Shown here in pieces: positions 1 through 7,762 of a stretch of 40,840 bases of DNA. The DNA lies in the IMG/VR virus record IMGVR_UViG_3300044707_000115, positions 1 to 40,840 of that record. One strand, given 5' to 3'. Source of the stretch: a virus. The position numbers and the translations under genes were made by a program. The notes below the pieces were generated by a model. That model ran no database searches. It saw only the letters and a list, made by a program, of their open reading frames with translations, and was not told the DNA's origin. Position 1 is the first letter of the stretch. Each line of letters opens with the position of its first letter.

Positions 1-127
1 TGGAACGAGAGCCAGCTGTAGGGCTGACCGAACTGCGACAGACCTTCGTTGACCTTGAGCACGTACTGGCTCTTGTCGAGCGCAGCGATGGCAAGGCCGC
101 TGTGGACGGTGCGGTTCATGTAGAACG
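1..127. repeat. Terminal direct repeat, copy 1 (circular junction)
   Basis: These 127 bases are identical to the last 127 bases of the window. The capsid gene reads continuously across the junction when the ends are joined, so the window is a circular (or circularly permuted) genome with one overlap. An overlap of 127 bases equals a common assembler k-mer length, so it is probably an assembly artefact and not a physical terminal repeat. Confidence 0.95.
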
Positions 128-965
128 CGGCCCGACCCATGCCCATGTTGGGGATGCGGTACAGGGCGCGGCTCATCAGCTTGATGATCGCGGTCGCAGC
201 AGAGGGAAGCTGCGTGGTGGCCTGCGCCATCAGGTCACTGATGTCGATGTTGCAGATGCGGACCACATAGCGCCAGTCCTTGACCACCAGACCGTTCTTC
301 CACTGGTAGCGAGTGGCGTAAGCCTGAAGACGGGTGCCATCGCTGTTGTAGACGGTCTGCTCGCCGAGGTCTTCGTGGATCAGGCCGGCGCTGCTGCCCT
401 TGGGGAAGGGGCAGTACACGGTCTGGTCACCCCACACGACGAGGTAAATCGACGTGTTGTCTGAACCGCTGCCACCGGCGGTGATTACGTTCTGCGCATT
501 GTTTGATCCGGACAACGACGAGTAACGCGGCGCCAGGCCGAGAAACTGCTTCGGATCGGTGGAGGGGTTGCCATAGAACATCGTGGTCGCCTGGGTCTGG
601 TTCATGGCCTCAAGGAAGGCCACGTCCTCGGACAGACGGAACTGCGCGGTGTTGCCGTTCAGCATCGCCAGATCCTTGTCGACCTCGCTGCGGGCTTCCA
701 GAATGCCGCAAGCCTCATCGACCTGAGCGGTCGTGCTCTTGCTGTTCGGGATGCCCTGGTTGAGTGCACGCCAGTACACCGAGGGAAGCCCGGTGCGGAT
801 GACGACGCGCTCGCCCGTGGGGAGGTTGCCTTCCTTGAAGACGCAGTCCTCAAGGATTTCGTTCGACTGCGAGAGGAGTTCCGCGATGACCGGGACGCGG
901 CCATCCGGATCGGTGCGCTTGGCCCAGTCGGCCAGCGTCAGATTCGACGTAGAGAGAGTTGCCAT
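1..965 (-). CDS. Major capsid protein (N-terminal 321 residues; continues at 40713)
   Basis: This is the main shell protein of the head. The gene starts at ATG 965, with an AAGGA ribosome site about 8 bases upstream, runs leftward to base 1 and finishes at TAA 40656-40658 after closing the circle. The whole product is 340 residues. The sequence begins MATLSTSNLTLADWAK and has the Asn/Gln-rich middle and Arg/Tyr-rich helical segments common in podophage coat proteins of the HK97-fold type. I assign it from this general look and from context, because it lies directly downstream of scaffold and upstream of a Bbp16-like cement protein. It is split only by where the circle was cut. Confidence 0.88.
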   Translation of the reverse strand, partial: MATLSTSNLTLADWAKRTDPDGRVPVIAELLSQSNEILEDCVFKEGNLPTGERVVIRTGLPSVYWRALNQGIPNSKSTTAQVDEACGILEARSEVDKDLAMLNGNTAQFRLSEDVAFLEAMNQTQATTMFYGNPSTDPKQFLGLAPRYSSLSGSNNAQNVITAGGSGSDNTSIYLVVWGDQTVYCPFPKGSSAGLIHEDLGEQTVYNSDGTRLQAYATRYQWKNGLVVKDWRYVVRICNIDISDLMAQATTQLPSAATAIIKLMSRALYRIPNMGMGRAAFYMNRTVHSGLAIAALDKSQYVLKVNEGLSQFGQPYSWLSF

Positions 966-990
966 TGTGTGGTTCCTTTGTTGGAGTTAG

Positions 991-1665
991 TTACGAGTAC
1001 AGAACATCGGCCAGATCGGAGAACGACTTGGGGCCGGCCTTGGCCTGCCCGGTCGAGCCCGTCACGACACGATCCTCACTGATTGCCTTGCCTGCGCGGA
1101 AGAACAACCGGACGATCTCCGGGTGATTCCCCAGCCCAGACTCGTTGAGCAGTGTGCGGAGTTCGGCGGTTCCGAACGCATCCAGCGCCTTCTTGGCAAC
1201 GGACAGATTCTCGGCAAGCGCGGGGCCGCCGAATTCCTTGTCCTGCTTGGATGCCTCCATCCAAGCGCCCTGAACGGCCTGAATCTGAGCCATTTGACGT
1301 TCGGCCATCTTCGGGCCCATGACGTCAAGCAGCTTCTGCGCAGCGTCCTGACTCAGTTGAAGCTCCCGTGCGACCTCCGAGTACGCGGTGATGGTGTCAC
1401 CGTCAAACTCCTGACCTTCAGGAGCCTTGAATTCGTACTTCTCAGGCGCAGTCGGCTTGGCGTCGGCGGGTGCCTCGGCGGCCTTCTCTGCCTGTCCGGT
1501 CACAGGGGCGTCCTGCGCCTTGGCCGTATCGGCGGGCGCAGTCTGAGGTGCAGACGCCTTCTGCTCGCCATACAACTTCTCTGCCGTCGCGGAGGTGTTG
1601 CTGGCATTCGATGATGTGGGCGCCTCACTGGTTGGGGTCGCCAGCATCGTCGTTGGTTCGTTCAT
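991..1665 (-). CDS. Capsid scaffolding protein
   Basis: A 224-residue acidic protein expected to direct prohead assembly and then leave the head. The first 80 or so residues are low-complexity Ala/Pro/Thr/Glu. They are followed by a helical, Gln/Glu/Lys-rich stretch that is probably coiled coil, and the C-terminal third ends in DLADVLYS. This composition and the place just before the major capsid gene are typical of podophage scaffolds. ATG 1665 has a GAAGGA ribosome site 8 bases upstream. The first 41 bases overlap the end of the Bbp19-like gene, which suggests coupled translation. No protease motif is visible. Confidence 0.75.
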   Translation of the reverse strand: MNEPTTMLATPTSEAPTSSNASNTSATAEKLYGEQKASAPQTAPADTAKAQDAPVTGQAEKAAEAPADAKPTAPEKYEFKAPEGQEFDGDTITAYSEVARELQLSQDAAQKLLDVMGPKMAERQMAQIQAVQGAWMEASKQDKEFGGPALAENLSVAKKALDAFGTAELRTLLNESGLGNHPEIVRLFFRAGKAISEDRVVTGSTGQAKAGPKSFSDLADVLYS

Positions 1666-1969
1666 TCGTGTGTTCCTTCAACATGACCGGATAAAGTTCC
1701 GGGCATACGGCATGGATAATACCAAGTAACTGTAGGCCGTAGTTACGGTTACCTTCAGAGAAGGCCATTGTCATGCTGTTGGTGGCGAACGATGACCGGA
1801 ACACTCCGGCCCTGTCCAGCAACCGCCACACCATGCGCCGGCCACGCTTGTTGTTCATCAGCCACTTGACGTCGGCGGCCTCGTTCTCGCGTTCAAGGCG
1901 TTCGCGCTGGTCGCGCTCGGCCTTGCTGCGCTCTTGTCCACGGATATCAAGTGGGTCGTAATTGCTCAC
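1625..1969 (-). CDS. Bbp19-like phage protein
   Basis: A 114-residue, charged and mostly helical protein. It starts at a GTG codon (1969) as MSNYDPLDIRGQE, followed by an Arg/Glu-rich helix and then NNKRGRRMVWRLLDRAGVF. I recognise this as the conserved small family named after Bordetella phage BPP-1 Bbp19, which lies between portal and scaffold genes in many podophages. Its role is not established; position suggests head assembly. No strong ribosome site precedes the GTG. It overlaps the scaffold start by 41 bases. Confidence 0.75.
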   Translation of the reverse strand: MSNYDPLDIRGQERSKAERDQRERLERENEAADVKWLMNNKRGRRMVWRLLDRAGVFRSSFATNSMTMAFSEGNRNYGLQLLGIIHAVCPELYPVMLKEHTNERTNDDAGDPNQ

Positions 1970-2009
1970 GGCGGAACTTTATGGAGTTACTGATTTCCTA
2001 CGGGCACCG

Positions 2010-2804
2010 TCACGTGCTGGTGATCTTGAGATTCCACGCCTCGAGCGTGATGAACTCGTTGGCGGTCGCAATCTGCCCGGTGATGGCGAACGTCTGCGCG
2101 ATGCCGAATCCGCCAGTCGGGGTCATGGTGACGTTTGCGCCAGTTGACGCACCGTGTCCGGGTGCCGCAAGAGCGTTTGAAACTAGGGTCGTGGCGCTGT
2201 TCGCCCACGCCTGCTTATCAACGGACAGGCTCACGTTCGATGCGGCAACAGTCTGCGAATACCATCCAGCATCGCCGATGTTGACCTTGAAGATCTTGTT
2301 GTTGGCGCTTCCCGTCATCGCAAACAGCGCGTCAATCTCAAGTTCCATGCCGAGCTTGATCGCGTTCGCCGGAATGGTCACCGAAGCAAGAGTAATGTCG
2401 TTACCGACAACCGTCACGGTTGGAGTGCCGAGACCGGCAGCGTACGGGTAGTTGATGGTGATCTTCGTAGTGGCCGCGCTGACATCGGTGACGGTGTACA
2501 GGCCGTTGACGCCAGTACCGCCAGCCCAGGTGACGCGGACGAGCTTGTTCTGCGCGACTGCGTTCGTGAGGCTATGGATGCCGGCGCTCACCAAACGCAC
2601 GCTGCCGCTGCTGTCCTCGTAGGTCAGCGTGGTGAAAGTCGCGGCAGGAGCGACGATTGACACAGCTGTGGTTGTAGTAGCGTAAGTCGGCTCGTTCCGC
2701 ATGATCGAGAAATACATCTCGCCGCCGTCCGCGTCCTTGATGCCGATGATGTCGTTGGTCGTGCTGTCGTACAGGAAATTGTTGCCTTGCTTCAGGTATG
2801 GCAT
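2010..2804 (-). CDS. Putative head-associated structural protein
   Basis: 264 residues, rich in Thr, Ser, Ala and Val, with a predicted all-beta character. The start MPYLKQGNNFLYDS and the following phrase IGIKDADGGEMYF resemble the short N-terminal attachment segment seen on head-decoration and fibre proteins, where a value-of-data style loop precedes a beta domain. It sits between portal and the Bbp19-like gene, so a head surface or head-vertex protein is likely. This is inferred from composition and place; I do not recognise a named family. ATG 2804 lies 10 bases after the portal stop. Confidence 0.5.
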   Translation of the reverse strand: MPYLKQGNNFLYDSTTNDIIGIKDADGGEMYFSIMRNEPTYATTTTAVSIVAPAATFTTLTYEDSSGSVRLVSAGIHSLTNAVAQNKLVRVTWAGGTGVNGLYTVTDVSAATTKITINYPYAAGLGTPTVTVVGNDITLASVTIPANAIKLGMELEIDALFAMTGSANNKIFKVNIGDAGWYSQTVAASNVSLSVDKQAWANSATTLVSNALAAPGHGASTGANVTMTPTGGFGIAQTFAITGQIATANEFITLEAWNLKITST

Positions 2805-2814
2805 GGTGGTCCTT

Positions 2815-4527
2815 TCAAACTTCCAGCGCCGATGGGCTGGTGTATCCGCTGAACATGTTCATCACGTCGGTCAATGCGTTCTGTTGCCCAGTCGGAGCCT
2901 GCGCCATGTTCTTGACGGTCTGCGACGACTGTTGCAATGCCGCTGACTGCTCCTTGGCCGCCATCGCCTGGTTGCGGGCGGTGCGGATGGCCGCGACCTC
3001 CTTGTCGGCGATGATGAGCGACGGGTCCACGCCAAGCATGTCTGCGTAGATGTCGGCCCACTGGTCGCTGTCGAACTTGTCGAGGATGTCCGGCTTCATC
3101 GTGGCGATCTGGCCGAGGTTGCCGACGAAGCGGTCGACCGAGTTCGTGCCGATGGCACGCTGTGCCTGGGCGAGCATGCTGACGAACTCGACGTTCAGGT
3201 CCATGCCCTGCAACTCCTCGGGTGCCGGCGGGATGATGCCGCCCTGCAACATGCGCGTGAACGTGATGTCCACCAGCGGGTCGAGCAGTTCGTTGTGCAG
3301 GCGCTCGAGCACGGGCCCGAGCATGAGCAACTTCTCCTCGTGGCGCTCGGCGACTTCTGTGGCCGTCATGCGGGTGTTCGGCTGGCCCGCCAGCATCAGG
3401 AACATGTCGGCATAGAACGCACCACGAACACGCTCGCGGCAGTCCTGAATGTCGTTGAGCAGGTATTGGAGGTTGAGGTTGACCTCAAACGCCGTCTTGA
3501 TGCCGGCTGACGCGCCGTCCACGAACGAGATGCCACCGGGCAGCGTCTCGACGTCGCGGTTCTTCATCGACACGGGCACCTGGAGCGGCGGCTTGGTCTG
3601 GTAGTCGATGGCTTGGGCCTTGCGCAACTGCTCGTGCTGTAGCTGCTTGATGTCGCCAAGCGACTCCATGCCGGGGCTGTTTCCGTAGATGTCGCCGCCG
3701 GCGGTGGCCCAGCGCGGGACGAGCGCAGGGAACTGCTCGAACCCGCTCTCTCGCAGGAACACGCCGTCCTCGCCGCCGACCTCGAAGTACCACGAACCCC
3801 ACGGCATGTTCTTGTTGTCGCGCTTCTTGTGGTCGCGGTCGGATCGCGGTTCGATGGCGTGGATGACCGGAATCCACTGGTCGAGCGTGCCACGGTCGTA
3901 CATGTTGCGCACGGTCGTGGAGCAGTTCTTGTAGCCGAACTCCTTGACCATCGCGGCGACCGTCATCTCGAACTCGCGGTACAGCGTGTCAACGCGGCCC
4001 TGCGCGTCGGTGGCAATGCAAAACTCGCCAGTCGTGACGGGGTAGTGGTGGATGACGTTCTTGAAGTCGGGCAGCACGATGCTCGTGGCCGTACCGAACG
4101 CGCCGAGTTCCTCGTACATCGTGTGCAGGGCGCGGTAGGTGTTCGACTTCTGAAACACCAACTGCATGCGGCGCGTTACGTCGTCCAGCCACAACTTGAC
4201 GGGCTGGTACGAGTTTAGTTCCGGGTCGGCGGTTGCCAGCCTGAACCACTGCCGTGCCGGGCTGGTCGCGCCAGCCATCATGCCGGCACCGAGCGTGCGC
4301 AGTGCGCGGGTGCCTGTGTTGTCGTAGATGTTGTTGTGCCGGCGCCAGCCCTTGTCGCGGTCTTGGCGGAAGTAGCGCCCGTTGCGCGGGAGCAGGTAGG
4401 TCGTGATCTCCTGCCAGTGCGAAAGCCACGACGCCCGCTCAGACTTGAGCTGCCCCCATCGCGTGAACAGCTTGTCGCGTGTCGGTGCGCTTGGATAGGA
4501 CTGCGCGTCGCTGGTGTATTCGCTCAC
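2815..4527 (-). CDS. Portal (head-to-tail connector) protein
   Basis: 570 residues, forming the dodecameric ring at the packaging vertex that passes DNA between head and tail. Early motifs include WLSHWQEITTYLLPRNGRYF and RALRTLGAGMMAGATSPARQWF, which are diagnostic of the T7-like bacteriophage head-to-tail connecting family. PGMESLGDIKQLQHEQLRKA lies mid-protein, and RMTATEVAERHEEKLLMLGP before a helical C-terminus. Length is normal for the family. The gene follows a small Ala-rich protein by 2 bases and precedes the structural gene at 2804, as in other BPP-1-like podophages. Confidence 0.93.
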   Translation of the reverse strand: MSEYTSDAQSYPSAPTRDKLFTRWGQLKSERASWLSHWQEITTYLLPRNGRYFRQDRDKGWRRHNNIYDNTGTRALRTLGAGMMAGATSPARQWFRLATADPELNSYQPVKLWLDDVTRRMQLVFQKSNTYRALHTMYEELGAFGTATSIVLPDFKNVIHHYPVTTGEFCIATDAQGRVDTLYREFEMTVAAMVKEFGYKNCSTTVRNMYDRGTLDQWIPVIHAIEPRSDRDHKKRDNKNMPWGSWYFEVGGEDGVFLRESGFEQFPALVPRWATAGGDIYGNSPGMESLGDIKQLQHEQLRKAQAIDYQTKPPLQVPVSMKNRDVETLPGGISFVDGASAGIKTAFEVNLNLQYLLNDIQDCRERVRGAFYADMFLMLAGQPNTRMTATEVAERHEEKLLMLGPVLERLHNELLDPLVDITFTRMLQGGIIPPAPEELQGMDLNVEFVSMLAQAQRAIGTNSVDRFVGNLGQIATMKPDILDKFDSDQWADIYADMLGVDPSLIIADKEVAAIRTARNQAMAAKEQSAALQQSSQTVKNMAQAPTGQQNALTDVMNMFSGYTSPSALEV

Positions 4528-4529
4528 GA

Positions 4530-4919
4530 TTACCCTCCGAGGAGTGAACTGCGACCAAGCGCCAGATCCTGCGGGTTGACGCCAGTCGGTCCAGTCAGCA
4601 TGGTGCTGGTCGGTCCGCCACCTGCGCCTTCAGCTGCGCCAGCCATGATCTCGCCCATGTTGGGCTGCCGGCGGTTGGCTGCTGCCATCGCCTGCGCACT
4701 GCGGCGCTGCTGCGATGCTGCCTGTGCTGCGGCCTGCTGCTGGGCCTGCCGTTGCTCGCCGAGCGCCTGCTTCTGAGCCTTGTCGGCACGTTCGCCGGCA
4801 TACATCGAATAACCCAAACCGCCAGCTGCTGCTGCTGCTCCTGCGACAGCCGCGCCAGTCGCTGCTGCTGCTGCTGCCGAAGCACCGAGAGCCGTACCGA
4901 TTGCCGTGAATAAAGCCAT
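4530..4919 (-). CDS. Small Ala/Gln-rich protein of the packaging-portal region
   Basis: 129 residues. Residues 1-40 are a hydrophobic Ala/Gly stretch that could span or insert into a membrane. Residues 43-80 are Gln/Ala-rich and probably coiled coil, and the C-terminus is Gly/Pro-rich, ending TGVNPQDLALGRSSLLGG. Proteins of this build are found beside portal genes in related podophages and may be minor virion or ejection components; no function is established. It lies 1 base after the acetyltransferase stop and 2 bases before the portal start, so it is co-translated with the packaging genes. Confidence 0.55.
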   Translation of the reverse strand: MALFTAIGTALGASAAAAAATGAAVAGAAAAAGGLGYSMYAGERADKAQKQALGEQRQAQQQAAAQAASQQRRSAQAMAAANRRQPNMGEIMAGAAEGAGGGPTSTMLTGPTGVNPQDLALGRSSLLGG

Positions 4920-4920
4920 G

Positions 4921-5373
4921 TCAAATCTCCTTGGAATGCATCCGCTCGGTCAGAGTGTAACCCATGATGCCGAGGATTCTTGCGGCAGGTGTCTCATCTC
5001 GCCCATTCATCACCAGATCGCTCATCGCCACGTACTTCAAACCGCGTTGCTTGGCCTCGCGCTCAAACGCCTGCATGAGCCTGATGCCAGCCATGCCACG
5101 ATGCGCAGGATCCACCCACCACGCGAGCTCCACAGCAGTCTGCATGTGCGGAGCAAACCAGAGCGGGCCGACCACGCCAAGCATGACGCCGATGATTTGC
5201 TCGCCGTTGAGCGCAACAAACGAAACTCCACAGTCGATGACCGCGCTTATACCGTTCGCTAGTTGCTCGTCGGTCAGATGGTCGTTGATCGACCTGTACT
5301 CGCTGTACTGGATGAACTGCCTGCCCATCGTCAGCAGCGCAGGAACGTCATCGCGGGTTGCTGGTCGGATCAT
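4921..5373 (-). CDS. GNAT-family N-acetyltransferase
   Basis: 150 residues. GNAT enzymes move an acetyl group from acetyl-CoA to an amine. The fold is visible: MIRPATRDDVPAL opening strand and helix, the core strand VELAWWVDPAHRG leading into the acetyl-CoA pyrophosphate loop RGMAGIRLM, and a final beta strand near GYTLTERM. ATG 5373 overlaps the terminase stop as ATGA, which fixes this start; a longer upstream open frame is only the shadow of terminase. Phages of this type often carry a GNAT between terminase and portal. The substrate is unknown; a virion or host protein are both possible. Confidence 0.85.
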   Translation of the reverse strand: MIRPATRDDVPALLTMGRQFIQYSEYRSINDHLTDEQLANGISAVIDCGVSFVALNGEQIIGVMLGVVGPLWFAPHMQTAVELAWWVDPAHRGMAGIRLMQAFEREAKQRGLKYVAMSDLVMNGRDETPAARILGIMGYTLTERMHSKEI

Positions 5374-6689
5374 TGCATGCCCTCGTATGGGTCGTAGTCG
5401 CCTGGTCGAGTGTCGATCCGGTCGCGCACCTCGCGTGGGAGCTGCTTGCCGACGGGGAACGCGAACGTCAGAGCCAGCGCGTCGGCGATGTCCGGGCTGG
5501 CCCCTCCCTGTAGCCGGCGCTTGATGTCGTCCTTGGATTCGAGCACGCGCCTGCCGTTGGAGTCGTACGAATACGTGGGGGTGGCGAGTTCGGCCTTCAG
5601 GTACGGGTCGTTGGGAATCGAGCCGCCCTGCTCCATCCACTCCCGCATCGTCCACCACATCTCGGTGCGCTTGTTGACGAACAGGCCGGGGTTGTTGGCC
5701 TTGCCGCCGAAGTTGATCTCGACGATCCCGTAGCCCAACTGGCGCAGCCGGTCGATCACGCCCGCCCCGCCGCCGACGTCGATGAACACGCCGTCCGGAT
5801 CGCGCTCCTCGATGACGTTGGCGACACGGCCAGCCAGGCCCATGTTGTCGATCCCACGGTAGACCTGCGGCTCGAACACGACGAGCCCTTGGCGCAGCAC
5901 GATCACGCTGCGGTCGTCACCGAACCGGGCAGGGTCAACGCCAACGACCAGCGGAGCGTCCACGATGTCGCCGTCGGGGTACTTGCGCCGTGCCGCTGAC
6001 TCAGCGTCGGACAGGGTAATGAGCTGGTCGTCGCCGGCGGCGCTGAAGTCACACAGGTACTCACGAGCGAACGCCGTTTCGGGCATGTCGCGGCGCAGGC
6101 GCTTGACCTCGTCACGGTCGATGGCGTCCGTATCATCGACGGTATAGAGGGCAGACCACCAGTCCTCGAGGCCGTTGGAGCGGTAGAACAGCTCGCTGAA
6201 CAGGTTGATGCCAGACGGCGTGCCAATGAACATCGCCCAGCCCTTGCGGTCGGACAGGGCAGGCTGAACGATGTCGGTCCAGACCTCGGGCTTGATTTGC
6301 GCGACCTCGTCAATCACGCAGCCGTCTAGACGGACGCCGCGCAGGGCGTCGGGGTTGTCGCCGCCGAACAGGCGGATAGTGGCGCCGTTGTGTTTGAACA
6401 CGACGGCCAGATCCACTTCGTTGATGTCGATGGCCCCGGTCGTGCGCATGGGGCGCAGTTTGTCCTTGAGACGCGCCCAAGCGATGGCCTTGGCCTGGCG
6501 CAGGAACGGAGCGATGTACACGTAGAACCCGAGCGGCTGCTTGCATTTCAGAGCCTTGTCCAAAAGCTCCATGATGGCAAGTTCCGTCTTGCCGGCACGG
6601 CGGTGCAGGGCGAGCACGGTGAACCGCTTGCGCTTGAGATGGCACTCACGCTGCCACTGGCGCGGGTTGTAGTCAAGACTTATCGGCAC
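5370..6689 (-). CDS. terL: Terminase large subunit
   Basis: 439 residues: the ATPase and nuclease motor that pumps DNA into proheads and cuts concatemers. The Walker A variant HRRAGKTE is at residues 29-36 and Walker B is CVIDEVAQ. The coupling motif IGTPSG follows. The nuclease domain shows GVDPARFGDDRS, FIDVGGGAGVIDRL and DIADALAL, which supply the acidic metal ligands. The length matches complete enzymes. Its ATG overlaps the end of the small-subunit gene by 17 bases and its stop overlaps the acetyltransferase start. Packaging style (headful or site-specific) cannot be read from the sequence. Confidence 0.95.
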   Translation of the reverse strand: MPISLDYNPRQWQRECHLKRKRFTVLALHRRAGKTELAIMELLDKALKCKQPLGFYVYIAPFLRQAKAIAWARLKDKLRPMRTTGAIDINEVDLAVVFKHNGATIRLFGGDNPDALRGVRLDGCVIDEVAQIKPEVWTDIVQPALSDRKGWAMFIGTPSGINLFSELFYRSNGLEDWWSALYTVDDTDAIDRDEVKRLRRDMPETAFAREYLCDFSAAGDDQLITLSDAESAARRKYPDGDIVDAPLVVGVDPARFGDDRSVIVLRQGLVVFEPQVYRGIDNMGLAGRVANVIEERDPDGVFIDVGGGAGVIDRLRQLGYGIVEINFGGKANNPGLFVNKRTEMWWTMREWMEQGGSIPNDPYLKAELATPTYSYDSNGRRVLESKDDIKRRLQGGASPDIADALALTFAFPVGKQLPREVRDRIDTRPGDYDPYEGMQ

Positions 6690-7227
6690 TTGGCACGCCC
6701 GTGATGACGGTCAGGTTCACGCCGCCGGCATGGTCAACCCCAACCTTGTCGCCGTACTTCTTGGGGTTCCACTTGGCGAGGAGCTTGAGCCGCGTCTCGA
6801 CCTGGAGGCGACGCCATGCCACCTCGACCTGATCGGCAGGCTTAGTGTCGGCCAGTTCCTTGCACTCGTCGGCAATCACGTCGTGCCCGTCCTCACGCGC
6901 CTGCGCGATGCGTAGGTCAAACGCTGGATCCTTGGCCCTCCAGTCGTAGACCACGGTGAAATGAGGCTTGCCTTCAAGTCTGCACCATTCCCGCAGCGGC
7001 TTGCCAGCGGCCAACCATGCGACGAGTTCGTCGGCTAGGTCTTGCGGGACGGGCTCTGGCGGTCGGCCTATCGGGCGCGGCGCTTGGCTGCCTTCGCCTT
7101 GTCCGCCCTGACGAACTCCTTTGCGACGCTCATAGGGACGCCGACCTTCTTTGCGAACGACCGGGAGTGCGCTGCCGCCTGCATCAGGCGCTTCTGTGCG
7201 GGTGATTTGCTTGGCATCAGGTTTCAT
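6673..7227 (-). CDS. terS: Terminase small subunit (start uncertain)
   Basis: The small subunit recognises phage DNA and loads the motor. The conserved part begins near codon 53 with IGRPPEPVPQDLADELV, where related proteins usually begin with a Met before GRP. It then shows a helix-turn-helix-like region (GKPLREWCRLEGKPHFTVVYDW), a helical oligomerisation region (VEVAWRRLQVETRLKLLAKWNP) and the common C-terminal KYGDKVGVDHAG. The first in-frame ATG, 7227, gives 184 residues, but residues 1-52 are low complexity and lie over a 49-aa gene in another frame. The expected start position is ATA (7071-7069), overlapping that gene's TAG. An AUA start, the long form or a frameshift are all possible. 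Confidence 0.8.
   Translation of the reverse strand: MKPDAKQITRTEAPDAGGSALPVVRKEGRRPYERRKGVRQGGQGEGSQAPRPIGRPPEPVPQDLADELVAWLAAGKPLREWCRLEGKPHFTVVYDWRAKDPAFDLRIAQAREDGHDVIADECKELADTKPADQVEVAWRRLQVETRLKLLAKWNPKKYGDKVGVDHAGGVNLTVITGVPSADKS
7068..7217 (-). CDS. Small basic phage protein overlapping terS start
   Basis: 49 residues, too short for routine calling. It begins MPSKSPAQKRLMQAAAHS and continues with a basic FAKKVGVPMSVAKEF helix and an Ala/Lys/Arg tail. I recognise this as a very widespread small phage protein type (MPSKSxAQ..LM.A....FAKK.GIP..VAKEF..AD). Its function is unknown; the basic charge suggests nucleic-acid binding. The start overlaps the preceding gene's stop as TGATG, which supports real translation. 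Its stop TAG overlaps an ATA codon at the conserved beginning of terS, so it occupies the region otherwise called the terS N-terminus. Confidence 0.75.
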   Translation of the reverse strand: MPSKSPAQKRLMQAAAHSRSFAKKVGVPMSVAKEFVRADKAKAAKRRAR

Positions 7228-7462
7228 TCTTATATGAAAGATGGATTTCCAGTCCAACGGATTCGGCGATGGCGATTGCGCTGGCGAGGTTGCATCCCTT
7301 GCGCCTGATCTTGGGGGCGTCAGAAAGTAGGCACCGCACGTTGTGTGCCGCCATGCGGTCCTCGGCGTCCATGCGAACAGCCAGCGCGTTGGTGATCTGT
7401 CCGGTCTGTGCCATGTGCTCGCGCACGGCGGCCTTCCAGTCATCGAAGCTTCGTACGATCAT
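7217..7462 (-). CDS. Small helix-turn-helix DNA-binding protein
   Basis: 81 residues. After an N-terminal helix (SFDDWKAAVREHM) the spacing of TGQITNALAVRMDAEDRMAAHNVRCLL and KGCNLASAIAIAESVGL follows a small XRE-like five-helix arrangement, in which an index helix is followed by a recognition helix and a packing helix. It may regulate phage transcription or assist packaging initiation, since it lies just upstream of the terminase genes. ATG 7462 is 12 bases after the previous stop. There is no clear second domain. The helix-turn-helix call rests on pattern only. Confidence 0.55.
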   Translation of the reverse strand: MIVRSFDDWKAAVREHMAQTGQITNALAVRMDAEDRMAAHNVRCLLSDAPKIRRKGCNLASAIAIAESVGLEIHLSYKNET

Positions 7463-7474
7463 GGCGTGATTATA

Positions 7475-7762
7475 TCAGTCCTTGGTGCTGTTTATGCCGA
7501 AATCTTGGATAGTCGCAGCCCAAACCAACCGCGGTGTGCCCGGCCCCATCCACCGTGCCTCGATCTCGTCGGTGACGAAGCACCGTGCTTCAACCTGGGT
7601 CATGCCCTGATCGTCGCGTAGGCGTGCTGCGATCATGTCCGCGCTGTAGACGACCACGGGCGGCCCTGCCTCGCCGGCGCGGGGGTAGTGCACGCCGAGG
7701 ATGCAGTCATCTAGGCCCGCCAGCAGCACCTGCTTCCCCGATGACTTGCGCTTGCGTGCCAT
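7475..7762 (-). CDS. Conserved small phage protein
   Basis: 95 residues from ATG 7762: a basic start MARKRKSSGK, then VLLAGLDDCILGVHYP, PVVVYSADMIAARL, DGMTQVEARCFV and MGPGTPRLVWA. The order G-x-DDCILGV, VYSxDxxxxxL, GMTxxEAxxFV and GxGTPxxVW is a recurrent small phage protein family in which a bound-nucleotide-free alpha-beta fold is usual; no biochemical role is known. The start overlaps the last 56 bases of the replication gene. An upstream in-frame extension is low-complexity shadow of that gene, so I rejected it. Confidence 0.7.
   Translation of the reverse strand: MARKRKSSGKQVLLAGLDDCILGVHYPRAGEAGPPVVVYSADMIAARLRDDQGMTQVEARCFVTDEIEARWMGPGTPRLVWAATIQDFGINSTKD

Noticed and set aside
4921-5658. 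A 245-aa form of the acetyltransferase gene
   Set aside because: The first 95 residues lie over terminase and are Arg/Gly-rich shadow; the ATGA overlap fixes the start at 5373.
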